Shown here in pieces: positions 22,101 to 34,600 of a stretch of DNA of 64,000 nucleotides. The notes beneath the pieces were generated by a model. The model saw nothing but the letters and a program-made list of their open reading frames with translations. It was not told the origin of the DNA and made no database searches. The translations under genes were made by a program, and so were the position numbers. Numbering within the stretch: position 1 is the first letter of the stretch; each line of letters starts with the position of its first letter. This DNA is from Haliotis asinina (Eukaryota; Mollusca; Gastropoda; Lepetellida; Haliotidae). The DNA lies in NCBI RefSeq assembly GCF_037392515.1, contig NC_090281.1, positions 46,352,645-46,416,644 on the forward strand, read 5' to 3'.

Positions 22101-25100
22101 TGCGCTCTCACGACGTGTTCTGGCTCCCCACGAGTGGGTTGCTCGATCGGGAGATATTCAGGATTATCTCCCAGTTGTCTGGGTCGTTCTAGGTGGATCT
22201 GTTTGCCTCTGGAGTGACGAACTAGATTCCGGGGTTTTTGTTCGCGGATTCCTGATCCGAGAGCGATTGCCGCCGACGCCTTCCAGCGGGACTGGACGGA
22301 CAGGGTGGTGTCGGCGCTTCGAATGACCGCGCCTATCGATCTAACTGGGTGCATGCTGCCTGCGTCGTCTGATAATACATACCGTAAGGTTCGTGTATTA
22401 GACGTTATGAAACCTCTTAAAGTTATTTTAAGAGAATAGCCTTGCTCCGTACGGAGAAACAGCTATTTTGCTGTTGTGGTGGCGGAATGGCTGGCTATCC
22501 GACTGATACACAGACGGCATCCCGATGGATTGTATCCATAAAGGCTTATCTCCCCAAAAAGGGGTTGTCAGCTCACTCAGTGAGAGCAGTGGCCACGTCA
22601 GAACCGTCATTACCAACTGAACAGACACTCACGAGAGTGTGCTCGGTTCGGTCAGTCAGTTCCCTGCAGTAGACAGAATAGTTCTGCTCAAGCTGATTAA
22701 GCTTTGTTAGATAACTATATCTGTTTGCACTCGGTGTTGGGTAACTATCCATTCCCATTTTATCGGCGGCGATATTTGGTGATGGTTTCTTAGTCCCGCC
22801 CTCTTTGGCTGGGTGCCTTACTTTCCTTTCCATTTCCCTGCTTAGCTTGCTAGTGCGGTATGGACAAGGTTCAGTTTGGCGAGTGTCCCGTACGTCCAGG
22901 TCTCCAAACTTTGATTTGGGTGGGCGGGGTTTCTCATTTGGGATTTCCCAAATTCTAGCCAATGGGCATGTAAGCTTTGACAAGCGGGTCCTCAGCTTTG
23001 TCACGCCCCCGCCTTGATTGACATCAGCGGTCAGGTGACCAGGTCGGTGCCTTTTCTATTTCCGTGTGATTGTAGATTTGCACTTCGATCGAATGGACTG
23101 TTGCTGTCAGACAGAATACCACTCCCAATTGCTTCTCTTCGGGAGTCTGTTTAATGCTTATATGTACCCCAAGGAGGACTTCTTCTGAAAAAGAATTATA
23201 CAAACCTGTAGAGGTTATGAATTCTTTGAAGAATGTCCTCCTTGGGGTACGGCCACCCGCCTCCCCTCATTCTGTCTGATACGTTCAGCATGAAAAGTGA
23301 GGTGCGAGGTAGACGGCCAGAGTTACCTGCTCTTGGCTGTAGGGGGCCTGGGGGGCGCTGTAAAGGTGGTCCCACAAGACAAAAACGAGTTTTTTGTTTT
23401 GTAAATATTTTATTATCAAAATAGTTACAACTGTCGTAGGGATTTTTAATGGACATAAAAATGCTTATATGTACCCCAAGGAGGACATTCTTCAAAGAAT
23501 TCATAACCTCTACAGGTTTGTATAAATATTGCTGAATGCGGCACAAAACTAAACCCACTCCTTTCATTGTAAAACCATAAAACCAGTATTAGTTTGGGCT
23601 GGTAACATCAGCTACTCATATTCATGGTTATAGTGTTTGCTCGTCATGCAAAGACCTAGGTTCGATTCCCCATAAGGTTGCCATGTGTGGAGCCTATTTC
23701 TGGTCTCCCAATCACTCACGGACCCACTCAGAAATCAATTTATTTCTACAGAATGCTAATGACATCCCGGTTGTGATGACAGCGCTGATGATTGTGACGA
23801 TGTTGTTGCCAGTTGTCCCAGTCACCATTGGATCCCATTTGCAGGAAATATTTGACATTTTTATGAGACTCTCAACCTTCAGTATTAAGAAACCAGGTGA
23901 GGACCAGTTGACCCAAATTCATTGAAGGACAAAGTAAAATATATGTGTTATTTTCTGTGTTAATCTGAAGATTGGCCCTCTACAGGGTGTTTACCCTTAT
24001 TGTTTAGTACTGTCGTACAGAAACTATACCTGCTTATCTCCCTTACAGCCAACACCCCAGACATCTTCCTGCTGCACCTCCAGGTGGCCCTGTACAGCAT
24101 GCTGCATCGTCTGTACGGGATGTACCCGTCCTCTTTCCTCACGTATCTCCACCAGCAGTATCGTAAGAAGGACAATGCTGCAGTGTTTGATGAAGTCATT
24201 ATGGTGAGATGTAAAACAACTAATGTTCACTTTAAATATACATCTAGAGTCACATGACTCACCCTTAAGTGAGTCATGTGACTCACCTTTACATATACAT
24301 CTAGGGTCACATGACTCACCCTCAAGTTGTCATCCTCATCTTGTCAGCTTCTTCCAGGATATGTGGATAAGTCATCAGACCCCATCAGTCAAAGGGTGTT
24401 TGGATGTACAAACTGACCCAGTCTTGTAATAAAATAGCATATGTATTTAACATTGAATTTGTTGAAATACACCAGGGTATGACATTTACTGATGATGAGT
24501 GGCTGTATGCTTCATCAAGTCTTGTAACATAAGGTCTGAAGAACGTTAAGTCTGTAGTCGATGCTGGATGGCGTGTCAGTCATAGGGATCATTGTGTTTC
24601 TGTGTGTCTGTGTCTGAATTTCTGCCTGAATCTTGGTTTTACACGTCATTTAAATGTCCAACTACTCTGTTGACCTTTGCAGCCAATGCTTGAGAGAGTC
24701 CGACTCCATCCATTCCTGATTGTGGGGTCCCGAGAACAAGAAACATCCACTAACAGGTTCGCATTGAAGTAAATCTTGTTTCTCATGTCGACCTTTGAAT
24801 GGCCAGGGTAGAATAGGTCTTCAACAACCCATGCTTACCACAAAAGGCAGCTATGTTTGTTATAAGAGGCCACTAACAGGATCGGGTGATCAGACTCGCT
24901 GACTTGATTGAGTCGTCATCAGTTCCTAGTTGCACAGATCGATGCTCATGCTGTTGATCACCAGATTGTCTGGCCCAGATTCGATTAGTTACAGACCACC
25001 ACCATATAGCTGGAATGTTTCTGTGTGCAGCATAAAACTAAACTCACTCACTCATATGATTTTTCATGTCAGATATGTCCGTCACTTTTCAGTAATAATA

Positions 25101-25679
25101 CTAATGTGTCACAAATAACACTTAAAGGATGCTTAAAAAACATTAGATCCATTCTCCAAAGTGATACGGGTGGTTGGTCAGCCTTGTTGTTAAAGCATTC
25201 ATTCCTCACGCCAGAGACCCATGTTCGATTCCCAACATGGGTACAATTTGTGAAGCTCATTCATGATGTCCCCTGCCATGATATTGCTTGAATATTACTA
25301 AAAGCGGAGTAAAACAGAACTCACTCACTCACTCCAAAAGTGGTAGATTATGACCCAGGTGAGTGGAGCATAGTGATTTACATCCACTCCAAGTTGCTGT
25401 GGAGATCTAGATTAGAATTGGTCAGTCCCCATTAAGGTGAATATGGCATCTTTTCAGTTAGAACTTTCACAGAATACCGCTGTGCTTAATGTCCAACATG
25501 AGTGCATGTTTCATTTGGCAGATGGAAGCGTATGGAGACACAGGATGTGGTTGTGGAGTGTACAAAGATGTCACTGGACCACCTGGAGGGGACGTGGGAA
25601 CAGTTGCGGTGTCCAATCTTTGCTCACTCGTACCAGGCGGCCAGGGATCTAGTCACACACGCTCAAGATCACTCTCAAG
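10048..25679 (+). CDS. TSC1: TSC1 coding exons 1-7: N-terminal helical core domain
   Basis: Exons: 10048-10171, 16668-16771, 17210-17359, 23752-23896, 24049-24203, 24683-24756 and 25522-25679, residues 1-303. This is the HEAT-like alpha-helical N-terminal domain of hamartin and the best conserved part. Seen: [16 protein letters not shown] (human family form MLVNTLVDYYLETSS), [65 protein letters not shown] and [19 protein letters not shown]. The donors at 10171 (CAG|GCAAGT) and 16771 (AAG|GCAAGG) are GC type; the others are GT. The phase sum is exact across all joins, which supports each border. Confidence 0.93.
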
Positions 25680-28600
25680 GTGATTCTGTGTGTAGGGGGT
25701 GGTGGGGTAGTAATTTTACAGTTGTCGAGCCTTGGCCATCCGGAAATATCCAAGATGTTGATAGATCCGTGTTTGGCTGTTTTGTATCCCTTACATCTAT
25801 ACAACAAAAAACCCATGAAACTTAGAAAAGGCATTACATTTAATTCATTAACTCTAGCAAAGGGGCTGTGTGGTAGCCTAGCGGTTAAAGTGTTTGCTCG
25901 CGACATTGAACATCCGGGTTTAATTAAGCTCATGGGTAGAATGTTTCTATAGTTATACATTGTGATATTTGTGGAATTTTGCTAAAAGCAGCATAAAACT
26001 ATTGACTCTCAGTCACTTACCACTATCTCAGGAAGGCTGACTGATCAAAGTTGATTTTGTAATTGATCACTGACCCTCATGACGTTTTGTTTGCTGAGTG
26101 ATTGTCCATTCAGCATGTTGTAGTTATCTGAACAAGTTTGGTTGTACATTGATTCTGTGAAGTAGATCCTGAAACTCATACCAGCCTGATGGTTAAACTG
26201 TCGCCTCACACTAAAGACCTGGGTTCTGCTGCGTACAATATGTTAAGCCTATTTCTGGTATACCCATCTTGATATTGCTGGAATATTGCTAAAAGGGACT
26301 TAAATCAAAACTGAGATTCATGTCTGTAAATCCTTTGCTGTAGGCCAAGATGCGGCAGCATCTCAAGGTAAAAGCTATGACAGTATTGCGGAGTTCCTGT
26401 CGGTCCCCAACCCAGATGTCTACCTGAAGTACAGCCCATCGGTGCTCATTGGACTCTCCACCCCTCCACAGTCTCAGAGGAACACACCTGCCACCAGCTT
26501 CCTGGACATCAGCAGCTCAAGCATGCCACAATCATTGCTAGGTAGGTGGATTCACATGTAACTGCTCCTTGCCTGTTTAGCTAGAATATATTTTGTCACT
26601 TGCATTAAAACTGAGCAAGTTTGTATGTACTGTCCATTATTTAGACATTGTATGGAAAATATTTTTCAGGAACTTATGGTAATACCCCCATGCATACACC
26701 AATTGACACAACCCCAAGGGAAACGCCCACTATGGCTGAAGACACAGATAGAGTGAGTTTTTGTTTTAAGAGATCAGTACTGCATGTGGGTTATTTCAAG
26801 TAAACCTTCATGAAGATATTCTCTCTCTCTCTCTTTTGCATGAGTGACCTCGCTGATTGTGTGTCATTTTGCCACAATGACCTCGCTGATCGTGTGTCAT
26901 TGGGCCTCAGTGACCTTGTTGATTGTGTGTCATTGTTCCCATTGTTTATGTTTAATGATATTTTTTGTCACTTTGTTGTCACCTAATAATGTGTTTTTTT
27001 GTACAGACACTCAGTAGAAACAGCAGTCGCAGTCTGCTTCACAAAAGTGATCCAAAGCGGCAGAGCTTTGGCAGCACATCCTCTCGAGGGCCATCCAACT
27101 TACCTGATCTGAAGATCACGCCTGGGTCGCAGCCCAGCAGTGTCCCTCCCTCACCACTGAAGCCAGAGTTTACATCTGAGCCTCCAAAGGGTGCTGTGAA
27201 AACAATGCCAGTCAGGAGGGCGATACGAGAGCTACGTTTTGACCGCATCCCAGAACTCCAAGGTGATCAAACAGTGCCCAGTGATGGGTCAGTTTCAGTG
27301 ACTGATGGTGGGTCAAGATCAGGCCCTGATGGTGGCTCAAGAACAGTTCACGACGGGTCAAGGACAGTTCATGATGGGTCAAGGACAGTTCATGACGGGT
27401 CAAGGATGGTTCATGATGGTGGCCCACAGGTCACTGTTGAAAGTGCCGAAGGAAGAATAAATGTGACTGATGGGTTGAAGAGATGTGATTCCGCAGCTGA
27501 GGCTGTGACAATTGATGAGCTTCATCACGTGATGCGGGAACTAGGAGAGGATGAAGGTGGGTTGTGGGTTGCCACTCATGAAAAGAATTAGTCAAAATTT
27601 GACCACTATCTGTCATATTAAGTTTCACTTCCATGAATGTTTACCAAATGGTAAAGGGGTATTCTTTCACTTCATTTTATGGGATGGTCAACATCCATGT
27701 CACAACATTGTCCCTTGTTTACGTATGTAACCTGCTGATATGAGTCTCTGTAGTGATAATATGTGTGACATGAAAGAACGAGTGCACGGGTTTCACTTTC
27801 AGTTTCACTGTGGTGGTAAATGTCTGTTACTAGCATCAAATGGATTTCACCTTGATGGTAAATGTCTTCAACTAGCATCACTTTGGGTGTCGCTTTCATG
27901 GTAATTGTCTACGATCAGCATCACTTCAGGTTTTCCTCCTGCGTCCCTCCGTCCCTAACCTATCTAACAATATATTCTGTATTTCAGATGGAGAATGCGA
28001 TGACCCTGAGATGGTCGCGATTAACCAAGAAACCGATATTACTAAATCAGAGAGCAGTGACAGTTACGACGAGGCTTCATCTTCCTGTCAACATTTGACA
28101 GCAGAATCTGTGAAACAGTTCATGACAAAGGTCAACCGAATTCGCTTTAACAGTCTTTCAAACAATGGCAATGGAGAACAAACATTTGAGAAACGAGGTG
28201 TTGTAAGATCTTCCTCGTGTCCTATGTTCAAGCAGGAAAATGGTGTCATTGAGGAGAACGAACCAGCATCACGCTGTGCCTCAACCACCTTTCAGAGTCA
28301 GTCCAACACAACAATAGATAAGTTACCATTAGGAAACATCGAGCCTCCACCTCATGAACCTGAAAGTGGGGTTAAGCCAGATGTGCCAAAATGTGAAGAA
28401 AGAGACCTCCCCACAGTTCCAGAAAAGGAACATGTGGAAAAGCAGTTGCCACTTGAGCTTCAGGATGATGGCAACACGTTCAATATAATGAAAGTCTTTC
28501 AAACTCTTGTGTCCCCAATTAGTGTGGTGATGTGTCGGAATTGTCGGAATCAGCTGCTTATTCCTGACAGGAACATGTCTGATGACAAGACAAAAGACCA

Positions 28601-31600
28601 AGGTGAGACTAAGGTCAACTGGCATAAAGTAGTTTTGAAAGGCTGTATTAAGTAATACTGGGTTGCCGGTGAGCATCTAATAAGGTGATTGCCCAGCGAT
28701 TAAAGCATTTGTTCATCATAGGTAAATTGTGTGAAGCCAATTTCTGGTGTCCAGAGCCATAATATTTCTGACAGGAACATAACTTTTTTATTTTTGTTGC
28801 TGTGACATTTTCAGATTCTTTCACTGTTATCAAGCTTGATGGATATTTTCCAATTCTATACTGATACATCAGGGGTTCAAAAATCCCATAGCCCGACACC
28901 AGGACAAGTCAGTTTCATTTCGGGCAATCAAATAATGGTATCTTACTTGGCCGTGGAATACTAGGTAATTTCCACTTGTGGTTTCAAACTGCAAATAAAC
29001 TTGGATTATATTTCATATCTGCTCATAATGTAGCTATTACGTTTCGCAATAATATTAATTTAGAGCTATCGTCCTTTGAAATTTATCACTCTTCGACTAA
29101 TAGTACAGTAAGCATTAACATTAAACATAGTGTCATAAAATCAGGGCAAGTGGGAAGTTAGTCAGGACAGGTTACTTTCTTGAAGTCACTTGCCCTGTGG
29201 CAAGTCGCTTTTAAAAAAAAAGTTTGAACCCCTGTACATAGAACCATGAAGGGCAAAAAGTGAATTTCAGAAACCCTCAGATCTATTAAGGAGCAGCTGA
29301 CTGGATCGGGATACTAAGCACAGTGACTTGTTTTGTACATGTTTGTGCAGGTGATGATGTCAATCACTTGATTGTCTGGTCAATCATGGGGTTATTTACA
29401 GGTCAAACAGTTCTTCAGCCATACAAGATTTTATGTTACCAACTCAAGTTTTTCAAGATGCATTTTTAGAACCAACTGTATCTGTTATATGTACATAAGT
29501 TTTTGAAGGTAATGTTTGTGATTCAGGTTGTGAGATACCACTGTTCAGCTCTGTATCCCCAGTGGAACTGCTCGAACGCCATCTAAAGATGGGTAGCGAA
29601 CTTCATGCCAAGGAGCTCACTAGGATACCACTGACCAGCAAGGACACTGTCCACTGGACTCACTTTGGAGGTAGCCTTCACAGTGCTGTTGCTGTTTCGG
29701 AGTAATATACATATTTATGTCTATTTGCATTGCACTCTATCCACTATGTTACTTTGAAACTAAATGTCTTGACAGAGAAGTATGTCATGTGGAGTCACCC
29801 AAGAATTGCTCTTGAAGATAGTATTAGTATGTGTTCAGGGTCAGGTCACGTAAAGTCAAACTTTAGCTAGCAGAGTTGTCTTTCCCTTTTCTGCAGGTGC
29901 CCCTCCAGCAGATGAGGTGAACATACTTCGGGGTCAAGTATTAATGCTAGGCAACCAGGTCCAGTATGAAAGACACAAGAGAGATCTGCATGCAAAGAGG
30001 AACCGCAGGCTACTGAGAAAGATTGCTAATGCTACTGCCCTGGAGGAACAGAACAAAGCAATGGTAGGTGGGCCTACTGATGGAGGTGGAGGTGGCCACA
30101 GTAATGTTAATGGTTCGTGGTTGTAGTCCTTGTGATGTTATTGGCAGACAGTTCTTGTGATGCTACTGGTGGGTGGTCCTAATGATGGGTGGTCCTATTG
30201 ATAGGTGGTCATGTTAATGCTGTTGATGGGTGATCCTCTGATAGATGGTCCTAGTTATGCTGTCGGAGGGTGGTCCTACTACCTGGTGATGCTGTGGGTA
30301 GGTGATCCTAGTGATGGTGCTGGTAGGTGGTCCTAGCAATCTGGCTGATTAGTGGTCTTAGAGATGGTAATTGTGAGTAGTCCTAAGGATTCTGATGAGT
30401 GGTCTTAGTAAAGGAAATGATGGGTGGTCCACTTGATCCACTGGTAGGTGGTCCTAGTGATGGTATTGGTGGGTGGTCCTAGTGATGGTAATGGTGGGTG
30501 ATTTAAGTGATCCCACTGGTAGGTGGCCATAGTGATGGCAGTAGAAGGCGATGCATACCAAGGTTTGATACTGATCAGTCCTTGCTGGTATTGTGATAGA
30601 TGATGCCAGTGGTTGATGAACCTCATCCGATAGGGTTGATAACACAGTGCTGTGTTTCAGACGGAGCAGCTGAGGCTGCTGGAGGAGAAGATCCACAACA
30701 TGCAGGTGTCACTGCGCCTGCTGCAGGATGAGAACCAGGAGCTGCGACAGGCAAAGGAGAGCAACGAATATGAGAAACTTGTGCAGTTTAGGTATGTTCC
30801 CTCGAACATTTTATAGGTGATCCTAGTGATTATACTAAAACTATCCACCAAGACTGTCCTTGAGCTATGCCCTTAAACACTCACCTATAGGACTTGCCAT
30901 AACAGATACTTTGTTTCCTTCAGATTTAGGTACTATGGTAAGGCTCGTGTCAATTTCTGCTGAATACTCATCAGAGTCATCATGATCCTTTGTGTCCTGT
31001 TGTTATCAGATAGTCAAGCATTGTTGAAAGCTCTGTGTTCCATTTCATGTTGCCATGTTTTTGAACAGTAATTGTTAGAGACAGATCATTGTGGTGCAAA
31101 TATTGGACCATTATTTGTTGTATGCTACAGTTTCTATGTGTTGTATCCTCAGAGTGACGATGCAGGCAAACAGAGATTTTGAGATGTCAAACACCGAGCT
31201 GAAGAGTCTTCTTATCACACAGAGAGAAGACCATGATAAGCTCAAGAAGGTAGGTACCAAAGGCTGTGCAGGGATAATTATCTGTGATGAGCACTTACTA
31301 CAGATGAGCAGTTACCTTAGATAGGCTGTAACTATAGATGGGCAGTTACCATAGTTACCACAAACATGTGGTTATCATACACACTGACTAGTACCATATT
31401 CAGTGGCAGTAATGTTACTTTAGAGGTGGAGCTGTTATCACTTTGTAGTCTAAATGTAGTCTTTTATCATGTAGTCAGACTATGGCATGTATGAATACTG
31501 TTTTCCTCGATGTGATTGTGTTTATGATTGTGTTATTGTTATTGTCAGGCGTTGCAGGAAACGGAACATCGTCTGTTTGACAAGGAGAAACAACTGGAGA

Positions 31601-34600
31601 TGATGACTGAAGCTGTCAGCAGAACCAACAAGCTGAAGGAGCATGTACGCATCATTCTGTCTCTCAGTTTGCTCCAACATACTGCTATACTTTTACAACC
31701 TGTGGGGTGGTGAGGTAGCTTAGTGGTTAAGGCGTTAGCTCTTCACTCAGAAGACCTGGGTTTAATTCCCTACATGAGTGCAATTTGTTAAGCTCATTTC
31801 TGGTGTGCCCCACCATGATACTGCTGGAATGTTGGTAAAACCATTGTGAAAGTAAACTCACTCTCTCACTGCAACCCACATCTTTGTTGGATGGTCTCTG
31901 ACAACTTGACACCATGTGCCTAAACCCAACACTGCTATTAATGTACCTCACCTTGGGTCTGGTATGCATTAAACTTGAACTAAGTATAGATAAATTTCAT
32001 GTGCACAAATTGTATTAAAAAACAATTTGCCATTCAAATGTAAAGACTTAGAAATAGTTTGTTTCCAGAATTAAAATATACTGCCCAACAATTAATAAAC
32101 ACATACATATTTTTACTGCAGTTGACTCATAACAATGATTGTGAAAGGTTCTGTGATTACGCTACAGAAACAAGTACAATGCGCTCTGTCCAACTCGAAC
32201 TGTCTGTCTCAGATTGCTGTATAAAGCGAACTGAAATGAACTTGCGGATCCGATGTAATCCTTCTTTGTTGTCATAATGAACTAGCTCTATATCCCGGAT
32301 TCTCATCGTTAAGGATTTCGGACGAAAGTAGTGGCCCGAAAAGGTAGTTCTACATGACAACATTGCTTTATAATTTGGACTGAGAAAACCTTGAATAAAC
32401 AACCCAGAGATTGGCATGGGTACTTTGTCTTATTTACTGATCAGGAAGTCCACTTTGCCAACAATAACCTTGAATAAACCACCCATTGATTGGTTTGGGT
32501 ATTTTGCCTAGGAGTGAACGCTTACTTACCTTTGATGTGATTGACACTAATTGATATGATCGTGTGAAGTCAGTGTCACTAAGCATTTAAGAAGCCGTCA
32601 GACACTGTGTCATATCAGTCAGTTCAAAATGTCTGAGCAACCCTGAAAACGCCCATGTACTGAATTGTCACTTGTAACCAAGATAAATCTTATCAGTGAT
32701 TCCGAAGCTATTCCAAAGATTTTACAGAAGGCTTTGCTGACAAATGCCAGGTAAGCAAAGAAACTCTGACTGACATTTTGAAGAAAAAGGAAAATTGCAG
32801 ATCACAGTTTGAAGAAAATGTGAATGGTGTGAGAATTTGAATGCTCAAGAGAAAGTGTGAGGCAATATACCAGGCTCTACATGGCTGGTTTATGCATGCA
32901 CGGACAAAAAAAATACCACTGTTGGGTCCAATTTTTAAAGAGAAGGCACTTCAGTTTTCTGCTGAAATTAAGATGGATGATCTCAAAGCATCAGATGGTT
33001 AGCTAAGTTCAGGGAAGTCTCACTATAACGTCAAGCGGTTTAAACTTAGTGGCGGGAGTGCTGACATCAATAGTGTAATTGTCAAAGTCCAACTCCCGTC
33101 TATCATCAATGGCTACAATTTAGAAAATGTCTTCAAATGCAATGAAACAGGCATGTTTGTTCGAGCATTACCAGACAAAACACTGTCAGAAAAAAATACA
33201 GCTGCCAAATGTGGGAAAGCGTCAAAAGGAAGACTGACCTTGCTATTATGTTGCAGTGCAACAGGTGAGAAGCTCAAGCCTCTTGTAAGTGCTGTTTCAA
33301 GAATGTGAATGTAGGGACAATCCCAGTCAGAAGGCATGGATGACCTCGCACACATTCAGTGATTGGCTAGATGAACATGCAGAAAAGAAAGAGGTGTATC
33401 CTCTTTATTGACAATGCTCCATCCCACCCTCAAGACATAGAGCTGAGCAGTGTTACAGTAAAATATCTTTGGGCCAACGCAACATCAGTTCTCTAACCTC
33501 TTCACCAGGGATTAATTCATGCCTTCAAGCATCAATATAGGAAATTTCTGATGAAATCACTGATATGGATTGACACATTCTGCTTTGCGACTGAACTTTC
33601 AAACAACATTAACACTGGATCCACAAATTATGGCAGGATATGTCAAGTTTGACAATCATAAAGTGTTTCAGTGCATGCAGGTTTTCCCCATGTGCACTTG
33701 ATTCTGTAGAATCAGATAATGAAGAAGACGGCATTCCACTGGCTGTTCTAGTTTCAAACATGACGAGTAGCACATGTAAGCTGGAAGAGTTTATGACAGA
33801 GAGACATTCCGACAGAGACCCAAAAAGTAAGGACTGGGAAGTGGGAATTTGGGATAAAATGTGTTGTGGTAACGAGGACAATGAAGAGTGTGATGAAGAA
33901 TGTGACAATGACACTGAAGAAGAGATTCACTAATGGTGCAAAACTCACTGAAACTGTTGAATCCCATGACTGCATTCAAAGTCACTACAGAACTCTAGAA
34001 CAGTCACTTAGCAGTCAGTCACATTTGTTGATGACTGATTCTTCAGAAAATAAAGCATCTGTGTGATGAATGTACATGTATGATGTAGGCAGTAAACAAA
34101 CGTGTCATGTACAGTTGTATGATCATCAAAGGGAGATAACTCATTAAGTTTTTTGAAATTCTGTATGACTTGGACTGCTGTCTAATTCAGACTTCTTATA
34201 GTCTGTCCCAAGCCAGTCCCAGTAGAGTGCACTGTAATCAAACTATTTCAGTGAGGCTATGAAAACCTTCGTGGAGAGTAGGTAGTCATGTCTGTTGTTA
34301 TGGATGTTGCAGGTATTTACACAGCAGAAGGAGATCCTGCTGTTGGGGGAGTTGCAGCACAAGTACCAGGAGAAGATCGACCTCCTCAAACGTCAACAGC
34401 ACACACACCCTCAACATGATCATGTTGTCATGGCGATGAAGGCTGAAGTGAAATGTGAGTTGATGTTGCAAGGGTATTATTTGAAATACTTCTTCGCAAA
34501 TATCTTGCATAATCTGTTATTCGAGCTCTCTCTTTTCCATTTTCCTTTTAGTATCTGTCCGTTCTCCTCTTCCTCCCACCCTTACTCCCTCCTCCGATCA

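Larger units (their letters stand above)
18340..23524 (+). mobile_element. DIRS-type tyrosine-recombinase retrotransposon copy B (5.2 kb)
   Basis: Element with inverted terminal repeats (left 18340-18556, right about 23248-23524) and an internal complementary region (23157-23247) whose two halves are complementary to the outer ends of both repeats. This is the hallmark of DIRS1-like elements, which replicate through a circle and integrate with a tyrosine recombinase rather than an integrase. Order: ORF1 (gag-like), reverse transcriptase, RNase H, then only a stub of the recombinase. About 0.8 kb is missing at 22328 relative to copy C, so the first catalytic Arg is lost; the HxxR box ([10 protein letters not shown]) remains near 22575. 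Frames are broken in ORF1 and in the reverse transcriptase. It sits in TSC1 intron 3, inside a SINE-A. Confidence 0.9.
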
